From: Persicobacter sp. CCB-QB2
GTDB taxonomy: Bacteria > Bacteroidota > Bacteroidia > Cytophagales > Cyclobacteriaceae
Reading direction: 5' to 3'
Length of the DNA stretch: 64,000 bases
Assembly: GCF_001274635.1 (NCBI RefSeq)
Contig: NZ_LBGV01000001.1
Coordinates: 2,232,001-2,296,000 of the forward strand
Shown here: positions 1 to 9,262 of the stretch, piece by piece
Position numbering within the stretch: the stretch's first letter is position 1
Layout of the letters: every line of letters starts with the position of its first letter
Notes under the pieces: model-generated
The model's database searches: none
Seen by the model: only the letters and a program-made list of their open reading frames with translations
What the model was told of the DNA's origin: nothing
Position numbers and translations under genes: made by a program

Positions 1-507
1 AATCTGGCCATGCAGGAATTGCTGAAAAAAATCCGGGAGCAACAAGACCAGCAGGATCAACAAAATCAGCAGCAGAACCAGCAAAACGAAGAGAATCAGG
101 ACGAAAATCAGGAAGAAAACCAAGACCAGCAGAATCAGGAAGAAAATCAGCAGGAAGAAGAGAATTCTGAAAATCAGGAGCAAGAGCAGGAAGGCCAGGA
201 AGAGCAAGAGGATCAACAGAATCAGGAGCAACAGGGAGAAGATGCTGAGCAGCAAGAGGGAGACTCGCAAGAGCAGGAACCTCAGGAGGGTGAACAGCAG
301 CAGGACCAGGCCAATGAAGAGCAAGAAAACGAGGAAGACAGTCCTCCACCAAGCCCTTCGGCAGCAGAGCGCTTGCAGGAAATGAATATGTCTGAAGATA
401 AGGCAAGAATGATACTGGATGCCATGCGAAATGCCGAAGTGCAGTATTTGCAACAGAATAAAAGAAAGGCCACTCAAAAGCCTGACAATAGTAAACCGGA
501 TTGGTAA
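1..507 (+). CDS. C-terminal part of a Gln/Glu-rich protein, probably BatC-like
   Basis: The reading frame is open to the left edge, so the protein starts before the window and only its last ~168 residues are seen. The visible part begins with a short helical stretch (NLAMQELLKKI), then about 90 residues of almost pure Q, E, N and D, then a small helical tail (AERLQEMNMSEDKARMILDAM) and the ending KPDW. A TPR region followed by a Q-rich linker and this kind of tail is what I recall of BatC proteins from the Bacteroidota aerotolerance (Bat) operon. The TPR part would lie upstream and cannot be checked. Family assignment is inference; the low-complexity region and the stop are seen directly. Confidence 0.55.
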   Translation, partial: NLAMQELLKKIREQQDQQDQQNQQQNQQNEENQDENQEENQDQQNQEENQQEEENSENQEQEQEGQEEQEDQQNQEQQGEDAEQQEGDSQEQEPQEGEQQQDQANEEQENEEDSPPPSPSAAERLQEMNMSEDKARMILDAMRNAEVQYLQQNKRKATQKPDNSKPDW

Positions 508-512
508 AATTT

Positions 513-543
513 AAAAAAGATCATCTTATGGGTGATCTTTTTT
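513..543 (+). terminator. Rho-independent terminator
   Basis: Hairpin AAAAAAGATCA / TGATCTTTTTT just after the stop of the Q-rich gene, ending in a T run. Confidence 0.8.
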
Positions 544-673
544 CGTTTTATTACCATCTCCTTATCGGATATTTAATATTTTTTTCCCTTATTCAAATAC
601 CATACTTAACTTCTGAAAAATAGTGATCCCTATTTGCCACTGTACAATGAGTTCAAACTTAATTTTATAGACG

Positions 674-1237
674 ATGAAAAATTGGCAGAATCTATTTTTC
701 GTACTAATCGCCGCTCTCACTTTCTCTGCCTGTAGCAGTGTTAATGTCTCCTATGACTATGATCGCGGAGCGGATTTCTCTTCTTACCAAACTTACAGTT
801 TCATGATCAAAGACCCTGATCAGAAAATCAATGTAGGCCTGAATGAATTGATGATCAGACGTGTGATGTCCAATATTGGGGGAGAAATGTCCGCCAGAAG
901 TTATGAGGAAGTAGAAAACAATCCCGATTTGTTGATTAATTTCTACCTCAAAACAAAAGACAAGAAAAACGTTTACTACGATCCATATTGGGGTGGTTGG
1001 TACGGTCCCTGGGGTCCCTATCGTGGTCCACAGGTGACGGAATATACCGAAGGTAACCTGGTCATTGACATTGTGGATGCTAAGAAAAAACAGTTAATCT
1101 GGCAAGGGGTAGCTACCGGATCTATTGACGGAAAAATGAAAAATCCGGATAAGACGATGCAGAAAATTGTGAATGAAGTATTTCTTCGTTACCCGCATAA
1201 AGCAAATGAGGCCTTCGGATATCAGGTGAAAAAATAA
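674..1237 (+). CDS. DUF4136 family lipoprotein
   Basis: 187 residues. The N-terminus is a lipoprotein signal peptide with lipobox FSAC (Cys about residue 20), so the protein should be lipid-anchored, probably to the outer membrane or periplasmic face. The sequence after it (VSYDYDRGADFSSYQTYSF) and a late segment on a conserved strand (LVIDIVDAKKKQLIWQGVA) are typical of DUF4136 proteins, whose function is unknown. A Tyr/Trp/Gly-rich loop (YYDPYWGGWYGPWGPY) lies in the middle. It has its own terminator and appears monocistronic. Confidence 0.85.
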   Translation: MKNWQNLFFVLIAALTFSACSSVNVSYDYDRGADFSSYQTYSFMIKDPDQKINVGLNELMIRRVMSNIGGEMSARSYEEVENNPDLLINFYLKTKDKKNVYYDPYWGGWYGPWGPYRGPQVTEYTEGNLVIDIVDAKKKQLIWQGVATGSIDGKMKNPDKTMQKIVNEVFLRYPHKANEAFGYQVKK

Positions 1238-1243
1238 AACGTA

Positions 1244-1272
1244 CAAGCAGGGGCCCGGCTCCTGCTTTTTTT
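1244..1272 (+). terminator. Rho-independent terminator
   Basis: GC-rich hairpin AGCAGGGGCC / CTCCTGCT followed by a T run, 7 bases after the DUF4136 gene stop. Confidence 0.85.
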
Positions 1273-1285
1273 ATATCAAAAAATT

Positions 1286-2947
1286 ATGGCAGGAACCAGC
1301 AAGAATCAACGCATAGCGCAAATCATCTCCATTTTAATCAAATATGGTTTTGAAGATTTTATCGCAAATTCCCGCCTTAAAGAATTGGTAGTCTCCACTC
1401 CCCTGCTGAACAAAACAGTTTCGGAGGAAACCTTAAAATACACCAGAGCGCAACGCATTCGTCTGGCATCGGAAGAACTGGGGCCCACTTTTGTGAAATT
1501 AGCCCAGATCATGGCCAACCGGCCGGACATGCTTCCGGCAGAATGGCTGGAAGAACTAGCCAAAACCCAAAAAGAATCCAGTCCGGTACCGAATTGGGAT
1601 GTGGAAAAATTTATTTCCGAAGAGTTGGGAAGACCCTTCCAGGAAATTTTCCGATACGTAAATCATCAACCCATGGCCTGCGGCTCAATAGCTCAGGCTC
1701 ACAGGGCTATTCATGTCGATGGAACGGAAATGGTACTGAAACTGCAGCGCCCTGACATTGCCACCATCATTGAAGCGGATCTGGAAATCCTGCATCTGAT
1801 TGCCTCCCAGGCGGAATCCAATATAGAAAAATTCGCCACCTTTCAGCCCGTAAAACTGGTGGAGAGCTTTCAAAAGCACATGTTGGAAGAATTAAACTTC
1901 CGCAATGAGGTTCAAAATATCAAAGAATTTTATCATCAATATAAAGGATGGGATGGGCTCACCAGCCCGAGAACCTACGAGCATTGTAGTTCCGGAAAAA
2001 TCATTGCTATGGAGATGATGAAGGGCCATAAAATCGATGAATGGCAGCCCGAAGATCCCTCCCTGAAGCAGCGAATGATTGACACCCTCATTGATGCTTT
2101 CTTTAGCCAAATCCTGGAATATGGATTTTTCCATGCCGATCCACACCCTGGAAACATTCTGGTGCAGGACAATGGAGAAATCTGCTTCATTGATTTTGGA
2201 AATATGGGAAGGCTCACCAGTTCCCAACGAGAACTACTCTCCCGTTTTTTCTTTCAATTTCTTCAAAAAGACTACCGTCAAATAGCTCGGACAGTCAAGG
2301 AAATTGCCATTTCCCATGAAATCACGGACATGAAAATCTTTGAATCAGAATGTGAAATGGTAATTCAGCGTTTTGATCGGTCCCTGGCCGATATTGAATT
2401 AAAGGAAATGGCCCAAACCTTCACCAGCCTGATTTATAAATACCGGATAGAATTACCACAATACCTTCACTCCGTATTTCGCGCTGTGCTGATCATGGAA
2501 GGACTGGGAAGTAACCTGGATCCTAACTTTGAAATCTTTGATAAGCTTCGCCGATTTGGGAAAAAAATTGTACTCAATCACCTTGACCCGAAAAAAATTG
2601 CCAAAGACAGCCTCAGCTCCCTATTCACTTTAGGCACTTTATTGAAGAATGTCCCCCATGATTTGCAAGACCTTATTGATACTGCTAAAGAGGGAAAGTT
2701 CAAAATAGACATCAAACACCATGGGCTAGAAGATTTCCGCCAAACCATTGACTCCGCCACCAATCGCATCTCCCTGGCTATCATCACCGCTGCGATTATC
2801 ATCGGTTCTTCTGTAATCATCTTTGCACAAATCCCTCCACTAATTTATGACATCCCCATTCTGGGATTTATTGGCTTTTTCCTTAGCTCCATTTTGGGCT
2901 TTTATATGATATTGACTATCCTCCGTAACCAAAGACCAAAAAAATAA
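1286..2947 (+). CDS. ABC1/AarF/UbiB family atypical kinase
   Basis: 553 residues, the usual length for AarF/UbiB proteins, which are atypical protein-kinase-like ATPases tied to quinone biosynthesis and lipid homeostasis. Visible motifs: LGPTFVKLAQ near residue 70, the loop CGSIAQAH, the nucleotide lysine in VLKLQRPD, the catalytic loop HADPHPGN and the metal-binding DFG in FIDFGNMG. Two C-terminal hydrophobic helices (AIITAAIIIGSSVIIF and ILGFIGFFLSSILGF) anchor it to the membrane. The family's KxGQ motif is KLAQ here, so the glycine is replaced by alanine. No quinone gene is adjacent, so the substrate is not indicated by context. Confidence 0.93.
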   Translation: MAGTSKNQRIAQIISILIKYGFEDFIANSRLKELVVSTPLLNKTVSEETLKYTRAQRIRLASEELGPTFVKLAQIMANRPDMLPAEWLEELAKTQKESSPVPNWDVEKFISEELGRPFQEIFRYVNHQPMACGSIAQAHRAIHVDGTEMVLKLQRPDIATIIEADLEILHLIASQAESNIEKFATFQPVKLVESFQKHMLEELNFRNEVQNIKEFYHQYKGWDGLTSPRTYEHCSSGKIIAMEMMKGHKIDEWQPEDPSLKQRMIDTLIDAFFSQILEYGFFHADPHPGNILVQDNGEICFIDFGNMGRLTSSQRELLSRFFFQFLQKDYRQIARTVKEIAISHEITDMKIFESECEMVIQRFDRSLADIELKEMAQTFTSLIYKYRIELPQYLHSVFRAVLIMEGLGSNLDPNFEIFDKLRRFGKKIVLNHLDPKKIAKDSLSSLFTLGTLLKNVPHDLQDLIDTAKEGKFKIDIKHHGLEDFRQTIDSATNRISLAIITAAIIIGSSVIIFAQIPPLIYDIPILGFIGFFLSSILGFYMILTILRNQRPKK

Positions 2948-2955
2948 AGGCATTA

Positions 2956-3118
2956 GAGCACATTAAAAGCTAAAATTCGTAACGAAAATTTGAAATTCTA
3001 TAGAAGCGGTACCCGATTATTAAGAGAAAATAGCAGTGCTATTGCTGAGAAATTATCCAATATCACCTCCAATAATTCGAATTTGCAGTCGGGAAGTGCG
3101 GTTTTAAACATGCGCTTA
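2956..3118 (+). repeat. Family A short inverted-repeat element, copy A1
   Basis: About 163 bp, intergenic. The left end (GAGCACATTAAAAGC) and right end (TTTTAAACATGCGCTTA) are imperfect inverted repeats. The interior shares the blocks AAAATTTG, AGAAGCG, a central AATAGCAGTGCTATT palindrome and CCAATAATTCGAATT with four other copies in this window. It contains no credible gene. Confidence 0.8.
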
Positions 3119-3236
3119 TAATAGAAAACCAAGTGGATAATTTTTAAAAACACCCTTCTGCCGGTATTTGGCAAGAATCCACTCAGATTCAACAAACAAT
3201 TCGGACGGGAATCGGTAATCTTTCTAAAGCAGACCT

Positions 3237-3728
3237 ATGATTTTTGATAGATACCGAAAACTGGAATCCCTCTTTAACGAATCCCACTTTCCGCAATGGG
3301 CCCGAACCCCCGTTTCTGCCCAATATTTTCTGGCCGAAAAAGAAAAAAACATAGGCAATCTTTATCTCAGCACTCAGGTGGCCATGGCTTTTGAAGATAA
3401 CCGGCAATTTCAGGTTCTGCTTCGAATGGCTTTCGGCTCCGAGGCCCATGATCAATTACTGGAAATGGAAGGTAGGTATTTCCCGTGGCTGGAAGATTTT
3501 ATGAATGAACACCGCGAAATCAACCTTTTGCAGGAGGAAATGCATTATACCGACTTTCTTTGCAGAGAAACCCCTACCGGTTTCCCTGCCAATATGCTGA
3601 AAATCATTCATCAAAAGGCCCGTCTGCTTATCACCGTAAATGGCATGAAACGCTATTGTGAATGGCTTCAAAAAGGACATTTAGGATCTCATTGCTATTT
3701 CTTTCTGGGAGAGGCTTTTGAATGTTAA
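3237..3728 (+). CDS. Hypothetical protein
   Basis: 163 residues, not recognised. It is soluble, with no signal peptide or membrane helix, and rich in aromatic residues and Met (RMAFGSEAHDQLLEMEGRYFPWLEDFMNEH), which suggests a small all-helical protein. The start ATG at 3237 follows a weak purine stretch. It lies between family A copy A1 and family B copy B1 and has no obvious operon partner. The length of the open frame and its typical codon use support a real gene, but I see no functional motif. Confidence 0.6.
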   Translation: MIFDRYRKLESLFNESHFPQWARTPVSAQYFLAEKEKNIGNLYLSTQVAMAFEDNRQFQVLLRMAFGSEAHDQLLEMEGRYFPWLEDFMNEHREINLLQEEMHYTDFLCRETPTGFPANMLKIIHQKARLLITVNGMKRYCEWLQKGHLGSHCYFFLGEAFEC

Positions 3729-3944
3729 CCCGAATTATCCACCGCTAGGTTCAGGGAGTTACTATAATATCTGCATAATCTGCGCATTTTGAATAGATTC
3801 ATTTTTTTAAAATAGGTCAAATTTTGATGTACTCACTATGTCTTCCTTCATCCGATTAGTTGAAAAAAACGAAATAGGAGCCTAATCCTACCTTTTCTCC
3901 AACTGCAGCGAAACGAGGAGGTAAAAAGGTGTGATCTGGCTTAA
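3726..3944 (+). repeat. Family B short inverted-repeat element, copy B1
   Basis: About 219 bp filling most of the 309-base gap before the thiolase gene. The left end TAACCCGAATTATCCACCGCT and right end GATCTGGCTTAA match the inverted ends of the other family B copies. This copy is among the more diverged ones inside, but keeps the GAAAAAAACGAAATAGG and AGCGAAACGAGG blocks. The left end overlaps the stop codon region of the preceding gene. Confidence 0.7.
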
Positions 3945-4037
3945 CGGCACCACCATCAGGCTATTATTCAGGTTTTTCCATTTGAAAAATACAGTTAAAA
4001 ATTGTATTTTAAATAAACAACAAACCCAAAACCTGAA

Positions 4038-5216
4038 ATGAGAGATGTATTTATCGTGTCGGTAGCCCGCAGCCCGATGGGAAGTTTTATGGGCAAACTT
4101 TCCGGCTTCTCCGCCACTGAACTTGGTGCTCATGCCGTAAAATCTGCTTTAGACAAACTGCCCCAAAATGCTTTCCAACCAGATGAAATATTCATGGGAA
4201 ACGTGGTTGCTGCCAACCTGGGACAAGCCCCCGCCAAACAAGTCGCCGTCAAAGCAGGACTCGGATATGAAATCCCCTCCACTCTAATTAATAAAGTGTG
4301 CTCCTCCGGCCTTAAAGCGGTCACACTTGCGGCTCAAAGCATAATGAGTGGACAAAATGAGATAGTCGTAGCAGGAGGCATGGAAAGCATGTCTAACATT
4401 CCATTTTACCAGCCAAAAGCCAGAACCGGGAATAAATTCGGACACGTCCAATTAGTGGATGGGCTGGTGCAGGATGGGCTCTTTGAGCCCTATTATAAAT
4501 TCCCCATGGGCAATTGTGCTGAAAATACGGCCAGAGAAATGAATATTACGCGCCAAATGCAGGATGATTATGCGGTGGAATCCTATACGCGAGCAAAAAA
4601 CGCTACGGAGAATGGTAAATTTAAAGCTGAAATTGCGCCCATAACTATCCCGCAAAGAAAAGGAGAGCCCATCATTATGCATGAGGATGAGGAGTTCAGA
4701 AACGTGAAATTAGATAAAATCCCTCACCTAAAGCCCGTCTTTGATAAAGAGGGAACCGTTACCGCTGCCAATGCCTCCACCATCAATGACGGTGCTGCTG
4801 CTTTGGTACTAATGAGTGGCGAAAAAGTAGCAGAATTAGGTTTAAAGCCCTTAGCCAAAATCATCTCTTTTGCCGATGCTTCTCAAGATCCACTTTGGTT
4901 CACCACCGCACCCACTAAGGCAATACAAAAAGCATTGGAAAAAGCAGACAAGCAGATAGAAGACATCGATTTTTTCGAAATCAATGAAGCATTTTCTGCT
5001 GTAGCTATTGCCAATACGCAAAAACTAAAATTAGATTATAATAAGATTAATGTGTACGGAGGAGCTGTCGCATTAGGTCACCCACTAGGCTGTTCCGGTG
5101 CCCGGATATTAATCACACTATTAAGTGCATTAAGACAAGAGACTGGTAACCTTGGCGTTGCAGGAATTTGCAACGGAGGAGGCGGTGCTACAGCTATAAT
5201 AATTGAAAGACAATAG
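4038..5216 (+). CDS. Acetyl-CoA C-acetyltransferase (thiolase)
   Basis: 392 residues, the standard thiolase length. It interconverts two acetyl-CoA and acetoacetyl-CoA in the cytoplasm, feeding ketone-body, PHB or isoprenoid routes, or the last step of fatty-acid breakdown. The nucleophilic Cys88 sits in NKVCSSGLKAV, His348 in GHPLGCSGAR and Cys378 in CNGGGGA, so the catalytic set is complete. The gene stands alone with its own terminator, so the pathway cannot be read from context. It may be the biosynthetic AtoB/ThlA type, but sequence alone here does not exclude a FadA-type role. Confidence 0.95.
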   Translation: MRDVFIVSVARSPMGSFMGKLSGFSATELGAHAVKSALDKLPQNAFQPDEIFMGNVVAANLGQAPAKQVAVKAGLGYEIPSTLINKVCSSGLKAVTLAAQSIMSGQNEIVVAGGMESMSNIPFYQPKARTGNKFGHVQLVDGLVQDGLFEPYYKFPMGNCAENTAREMNITRQMQDDYAVESYTRAKNATENGKFKAEIAPITIPQRKGEPIIMHEDEEFRNVKLDKIPHLKPVFDKEGTVTAANASTINDGAAALVLMSGEKVAELGLKPLAKIISFADASQDPLWFTTAPTKAIQKALEKADKQIEDIDFFEINEAFSAVAIANTQKLKLDYNKINVYGGAVALGHPLGCSGARILITLLSALRQETGNLGVAGICNGGGGATAIIIERQ

Positions 5217-5244
5217 ACTCCGAGGAGTTTTATTTCTGCAAACT

Positions 5245-5277
5245 GAGGGCGTGGGAAACCACGCCTTCTTTTTTTTA
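5245..5277 (+). terminator. Rho-independent terminator
   Basis: Hairpin GAGGGCGTGG / CCACGCCTTC with a run of eight or more T residues, after the thiolase gene. Confidence 0.9.
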
Positions 5278-5387
5278 GTATTTTATAACTTTTTTGAGAT
5301 TCTCATTTTCAATCCCTAAATTACTCCCCCATATCATTGTTAACATAAAATTAGAAGATTTACTCACCAACCTGTATTGATTGTAAA

Positions 5388-6769
5388 ATGTCACTAAAAT
5401 CTATGCTTCTCTCCACCCTTCCGAAAGGCCTTTCGGAAGAGGATGAGTTCACCTACCTATTAACTAACATCATCTCTGTATTTCTAACCATGGTAGGTAG
5501 TCTCTTTGGAATAATTTCCTTTTTCGCTTTTCCTCAAGGAGTTATTTACCCAATAATTGGTTCGATATTTTTTGCTTCCCCTTTAATCCTGAATAAGTTT
5601 AAAAACATTAATATAAGTCGAATTGCATTAATTATTGGTTCAGGAATTGCCTTAGCTATGTATCATACTGCCCTAAGGAGTCCTGGGAGGGGTTAAATGT
5701 TGGGCTTTCCCTAGTGCAACTATCTTTTGCTTTAGTCGGTTTCTTGCTTTTTAAAAAAGAAGAAAAAGGATTATTTGTCATTGCCAATTTAATAGCAATC
5801 TCCAGCTTTGTATACCTAGTAACAGTGGAAGGAAAAAACACAAACGAGATTGACACCTCTTTATTTACTTCAGGGTTTATGCATTATGTTTCTGTATTTT
5901 CTGCATTAGTCATTTCATTCTTTATCATGTTGACTTTCCGTTTCATCAATACCCAAAATCAGGAAAAAACCTTGAAATTAATGGGTGATATCAAGAAACA
6001 GCAGGAGGAAATGACGATAAAAAACAATGAACTCAATAAATATATTGGAGAGATTGAGGTTAAACAATTAGAAGACAATCAACGACAATGGATTGCCGAA
6101 GGACAATCCAAAGTGGATTACCTTCTTAGGACCGAAGAAGATAAAGATGCCGTTTTTGATAAATTACTCAGCTTTCTCATAAAATATATGGAAGTAAATC
6201 AAGGTGCAGTATTCCTGGTTCAACAAGAAGAAAAAGAAAACCAATACCTTGAGATGGTTGGGTGTTATGCATATAATAGAAAAAAATTCGTCAACAAAAA
6301 AATAAACATTGGAGAAGGTCTTATCGGTCAATGTTATTTAGAACAAGAAAAAATATTTTTAACCGAAATCCCTGACAACTACATTAATATTACCTCTGGC
6401 TTAGGGGAATCAAACCCAACCAACCTAATTGTTGTACCATTTTTGTACAATGATGAGGTAGTTGCAATATTGGAATTAGCTTCATTTAAAGCCGTCCTTG
6501 ATTATCAAATAACTTTCTTAGAAAACATGGGACAAAGTGTTGCTGCCTTTGTCATGAATCATAGAATAAATGTAAGAACTCAAAAACTTTTGGAAGAATC
6601 TCAAATGCATGCTGAAATGCTACGTGCTCAAGAAGAAGAAATGAGGCAAAACATGGAAGAATTAACAGCTACCCAAGAGGAGGCAGAAAGAAGAACTTTA
6701 GCCTTTCAACAAGAAATAAAGAATAAAGAGTTAGAAATTGAAGAATTAAGGTTAAAAATTAATTGCTAA
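5388..6769 (+). pseudogene. Six-helix membrane GAF-domain sensor, split by a frameshift
   Basis: Two adjacent open frames make one protein. The first (5388-5696) carries three membrane helices and stops at RSPGRG. The second frame, read from about 5672 as PKESWEGLNVGLSLVQ, carries three more helices, a coiled coil, a GAF domain (about YLLRTEEDKDAV to FVMNHRI) and a C-terminal coiled coil with QNMEELTATQEE. Adding one base near 5670-5674 (GCCCT to GCCCCT) joins them into a 460-residue protein. Such proteins likely sense a ligand in the membrane or cytosol; no kinase or cyclase output domain is present. The break may be a real mutation or a sequence error. Confidence 0.75.
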
Positions 6770-6792
6770 ACCTTCTTTATTTTATTAATAAA

Positions 6793-6830
6793 ACAAAGGC
6801 CAACTTTAAATTAAAGTCGGCCTTTATTTT
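6793..6830 (+). terminator. Terminator hairpin after the GAF sensor
   Basis: Near-perfect long hairpin AAAGGCCAACTTTAA / TTAAAGTCGGCCTTT followed by ATTTTT. Confidence 0.85.
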
Positions 6831-6904
6831 TAAGAACACAAAACCTCACTATTTTACCCCTAGAGGAAGCCATTCCAAATGATTAGGAAAACACTCAATT
6901 ATGC

Positions 6905-7130
6905 ACCCTTAAATCCTCATTTAGCCACAAGACTAATAAATACAGGAATAGATCCCTATTTCGAGTATTTCCCGATGAAGCAAATGAATGAATAAAGCAA
7001 GCTTTGTTCAATTTTGGCTATTAAAAATTCGATCAAATCGAACTGATAATTAAGCCACTAAAATGAAGTCCTGAATCTAGGGACGAATAATTGAAGTTAT
7101 TGAATCTAGCGGTAAATAGTTCTGACTTAC
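6905..7130 (-). repeat. Family B element, copy B2 (inverted, diverged)
   Basis: Reversed relative to B1. It begins CTTAAATCCTCATTTAGCC and ends GCGGTAAATAGTTCTGACTTAC, matching the two family ends. The core (TTTCGAGTATTTCCCGATGAAGC, shortened here to its clearest part CGATGAAGCAAATGAATG, then AAAGCAAGCTTT) is recognisable. It fills most of the 389-base gap between the sensor and the next gene. Confidence 0.6.
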
Positions 7131-7158
7131 ATAATAAAAGAAACACAAAATCATCATC

Positions 7159-7752
7159 TTATTTCCTACTGTAAACTCGGATATTGCAAACTGTTCCTGC
7201 TATCACAAAAAATAAAGACACCAAAATTGTCAATGGTGCCAACCACCCAAATTGCAATAAACCAACTTCTACATTTGGGCCTGGAATAAAATAAGGTGCA
7301 TACAAAAGGAATGAACAAGAGATCAGTACTTGAACAAAATAAGAAAAGATAACAAACCGACGCTCCGAATTCAAATCAAAAAGAACGGTGGTCCAGGGAT
7401 AAAAAGCCAAATTCAATAGGTTAACAGCGACAAAGGGAATAGTAGCGCCATCTGTAAAGTAGGCGGCAAACCAATTGGAATAAACAACAGGCATAATAGC
7501 TAGATAAAATCTCACAAATTTATGGGTAGCTCCTCCTTTTAAGAAGGACACAGACCCAAAAGTCAATGTACCAGCCAAGGGTATGAAATAAAGGCCTTCG
7601 AAGTAAATTAGCGAAATAAAAGTAAAAGTAACCCCAATTATTGAGGCTAAAATCAGACTATAGAATTCAATGTTTAGATATCTATTTTCATCTACAGAAC
7701 AAGAAACACAATTCAAAAATGAGTTTTGAAATGGAAATTTTAATGCATTCAT
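7159..7752 (-). CDS. Six-helix membrane protein, stand-alone sensor-type module
   Basis: 197 residues and almost entirely membrane helices: about six, beginning at SLILASIIGVTFTFISLIYF and ending TILVSLFFVIAGTVCNI. The helix pattern and length resemble the N-terminal membrane half of the GAF sensor at 5388-6769 and of similar Bacteroidota sensor kinases, but no cytoplasmic output domain follows: the protein ends RVYSRK just after the last helix. It may be a truncated sensor or a stand-alone membrane partner. A cysteine pair (CVSC) precedes the first helix. Function unknown. Confidence 0.65.
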   Translation of the reverse strand: MNALKFPFQNSFLNCVSCSVDENRYLNIEFYSLILASIIGVTFTFISLIYFEGLYFIPLAGTLTFGSVSFLKGGATHKFVRFYLAIMPVVYSNWFAAYFTDGATIPFVAVNLLNLAFYPWTTVLFDLNSERRFVIFSYFVQVLISCSFLLYAPYFIPGPNVEVGLLQFGWLAPLTILVSLFFVIAGTVCNIRVYSRK

Positions 7753-8097
7753 TTTAAAAAAAGATGGATAATAAAACTTAATAATAAACTACAATTCGTA
7801 GTTACTTTGAAAACTCCCAGAGTTCAACATTTGCACTTGAAAAATTATCATCAAAAGGCAAAAATTAAAGTTTTCCACATCATCGACCCATTTCACCCCT
7901 ACGAATTATCCTAATGCGGCAAAAAACAACCCATAAAGAAAGAATCTAGGAAGGCAAATCAAATTATCCAATAATAAAAATACTATACCTAAAATAAATA
8001 CATAAAAAAAACATAATCTTCTATTTTGAAATATATTATATTATAACTACTCCAAAAACTGTAATATTAATTCGAAAACAACCTTTGAATTGAAACA
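7753..8097. other. AT-rich gap with no recognisable feature
   Basis: Strongly AT-rich stretch between the membrane protein and the end of leuB. I found no open frame of note, no copy of repeat families A, B or C, and no clear RNA structure. It probably holds the promoter of the minus-strand membrane-protein gene, but no good match to TAnnTTTG was placed. Confidence 0.5.
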
Positions 8098-8137
8098 CAA
8101 AAAAACCCACTCTACTCTTTCAAGTAAAAGCGGGTAA
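8098..8137 (-). terminator. Terminator of the leu operon
   Basis: On the minus strand, ACCCGCTTTTACT, a short loop, then AGTAGAGTGGGT and a run of T, about 50 bases after leuB. Confidence 0.7.
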
Positions 8138-8183
8138 CAAACAACAGAATATTCTTAATAAAAAGGTGTTAAAGGACTTTTAA

Positions 8184-9260
8184 TTAAGCTGAGACTGTAT
8201 CTTTTATCTGCGCAGCGATAAAATCACCTACTGCGGTAGTACTTTGCGGTGCGGCTTTGTTCACATCCTCTGTGGCAAATCCTTCATCCAAAGCGAAGTC
8301 AACGGCCTTGCGAACGTCTTCTGCGGCATCAAACAACTCCAAGTGGTCCAGCATCATCGCTACAGACAAAATGGTGGCCATTGGATTGGCGATGTTTTTA
8401 CCGGCAGCCTGAGGATAAGAACCGTGAATCGGCTCAAAAAGGGAAGAGCCTGTTCCTACAGAAGCCGAAGGCAACATCCCCAAAGAACCGGAAATGATAG
8501 AGGCTTCATCCGAGATGATATCCCCGAACATATTCTCCGTCAATACCACATCAAATTGTTTCGGATTCAAAATCACCTGCATGGCGGCATTGTCCACAAA
8601 CAGATAATCTACTTCTACAGAAGGATACTCCACGGACATTTCCTGTACTACTTTTCTCCACAGGCGGGAGGTTTCTAATACATTGGCTTTGTCCACCAAG
8701 GTTAGTTTATTGCGGCGCTGAGTGGCAGCTTTGAATGCCAGGTGTGCAATTCGCTCAATTTCAGAACGCTCGTAAACACAGTGGTCATAAGCTTTGTCTT
8801 CACCTTCTTTACCTTTGGCGCCAAAATAAATCCCTCCAGTCAGCTCGCGGTAAATCACGAAATCGGCTCCTTCCAAACGCTCCGGTTTAATCGGTGCTTG
8901 ATCCAATAGTGCATTGAAAGTACGGATGGGACGGATGTTGGTAAACAAGCCCAAGGCTTTACGAATGGCCAACAAACCCTGCTCCGGACGCACCTTGGCA
9001 TTCGGGTCGTTATCGAATTTTGGATCGCCTACCGCACCCAGCAAAACAGCATCCGCTTGCTGACAGGCGGTTACTGTATCCGCTGGTAGCGCTTCACCGG
9101 TGGCATCAATGGCAGCGGCGCCGATCAATCCTTCGGTGAATTCAAAATTTACTCCATACTTTTCCGACACGGCTTGAAGCACTTTTTGTGCCTGAGCTAC
9201 AATCTCCGGACCGATTCCATCGCCCGGTAAAACAGTTATATTTTTAGTGACTTTAGACAT
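8184..9260 (-). CDS. leuB: 3-isopropylmalate dehydrogenase
   Basis: 358 residues, the usual LeuB length. It oxidises and decarboxylates 3-isopropylmalate with NAD to 2-oxoisocaproate, the third step of leucine synthesis. The N-terminus ITVLPGDGIGPEI is the nucleotide/substrate strand; YRELTGGIYFG holds the conserved Tyr that acts in catalysis; LVDKANVLETSRLWR has the catalytic Lys; and the NAD-binding GSSLFEPIHGS follows. It is the last gene of leuA-C-D-B, starting 2 bases after leuD ends, so it is surely cotranscribed and possibly translationally coupled. Confidence 0.97.
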   Translation of the reverse strand: MSKVTKNITVLPGDGIGPEIVAQAQKVLQAVSEKYGVNFEFTEGLIGAAAIDATGEALPADTVTACQQADAVLLGAVGDPKFDNDPNAKVRPEQGLLAIRKALGLFTNIRPIRTFNALLDQAPIKPERLEGADFVIYRELTGGIYFGAKGKEGEDKAYDHCVYERSEIERIAHLAFKAATQRRNKLTLVDKANVLETSRLWRKVVQEMSVEYPSVEVDYLFVDNAAMQVILNPKQFDVVLTENMFGDIISDEASIISGSLGMLPSASVGTGSSLFEPIHGSYPQAAGKNIANPMATILSVAMMLDHLELFDAAEDVRKAVDFALDEGFATEDVNKAAPQSTTAVGDFIAAQIKDTVSA

Positions 9261-9262
9261 CT

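Noticed and set aside
8244..8678. 144-codon frame opposite leuB
   Set aside because: Antisense shadow of a well-supported leuB; basic, Gln/His-rich translation typical of a shadow frame.
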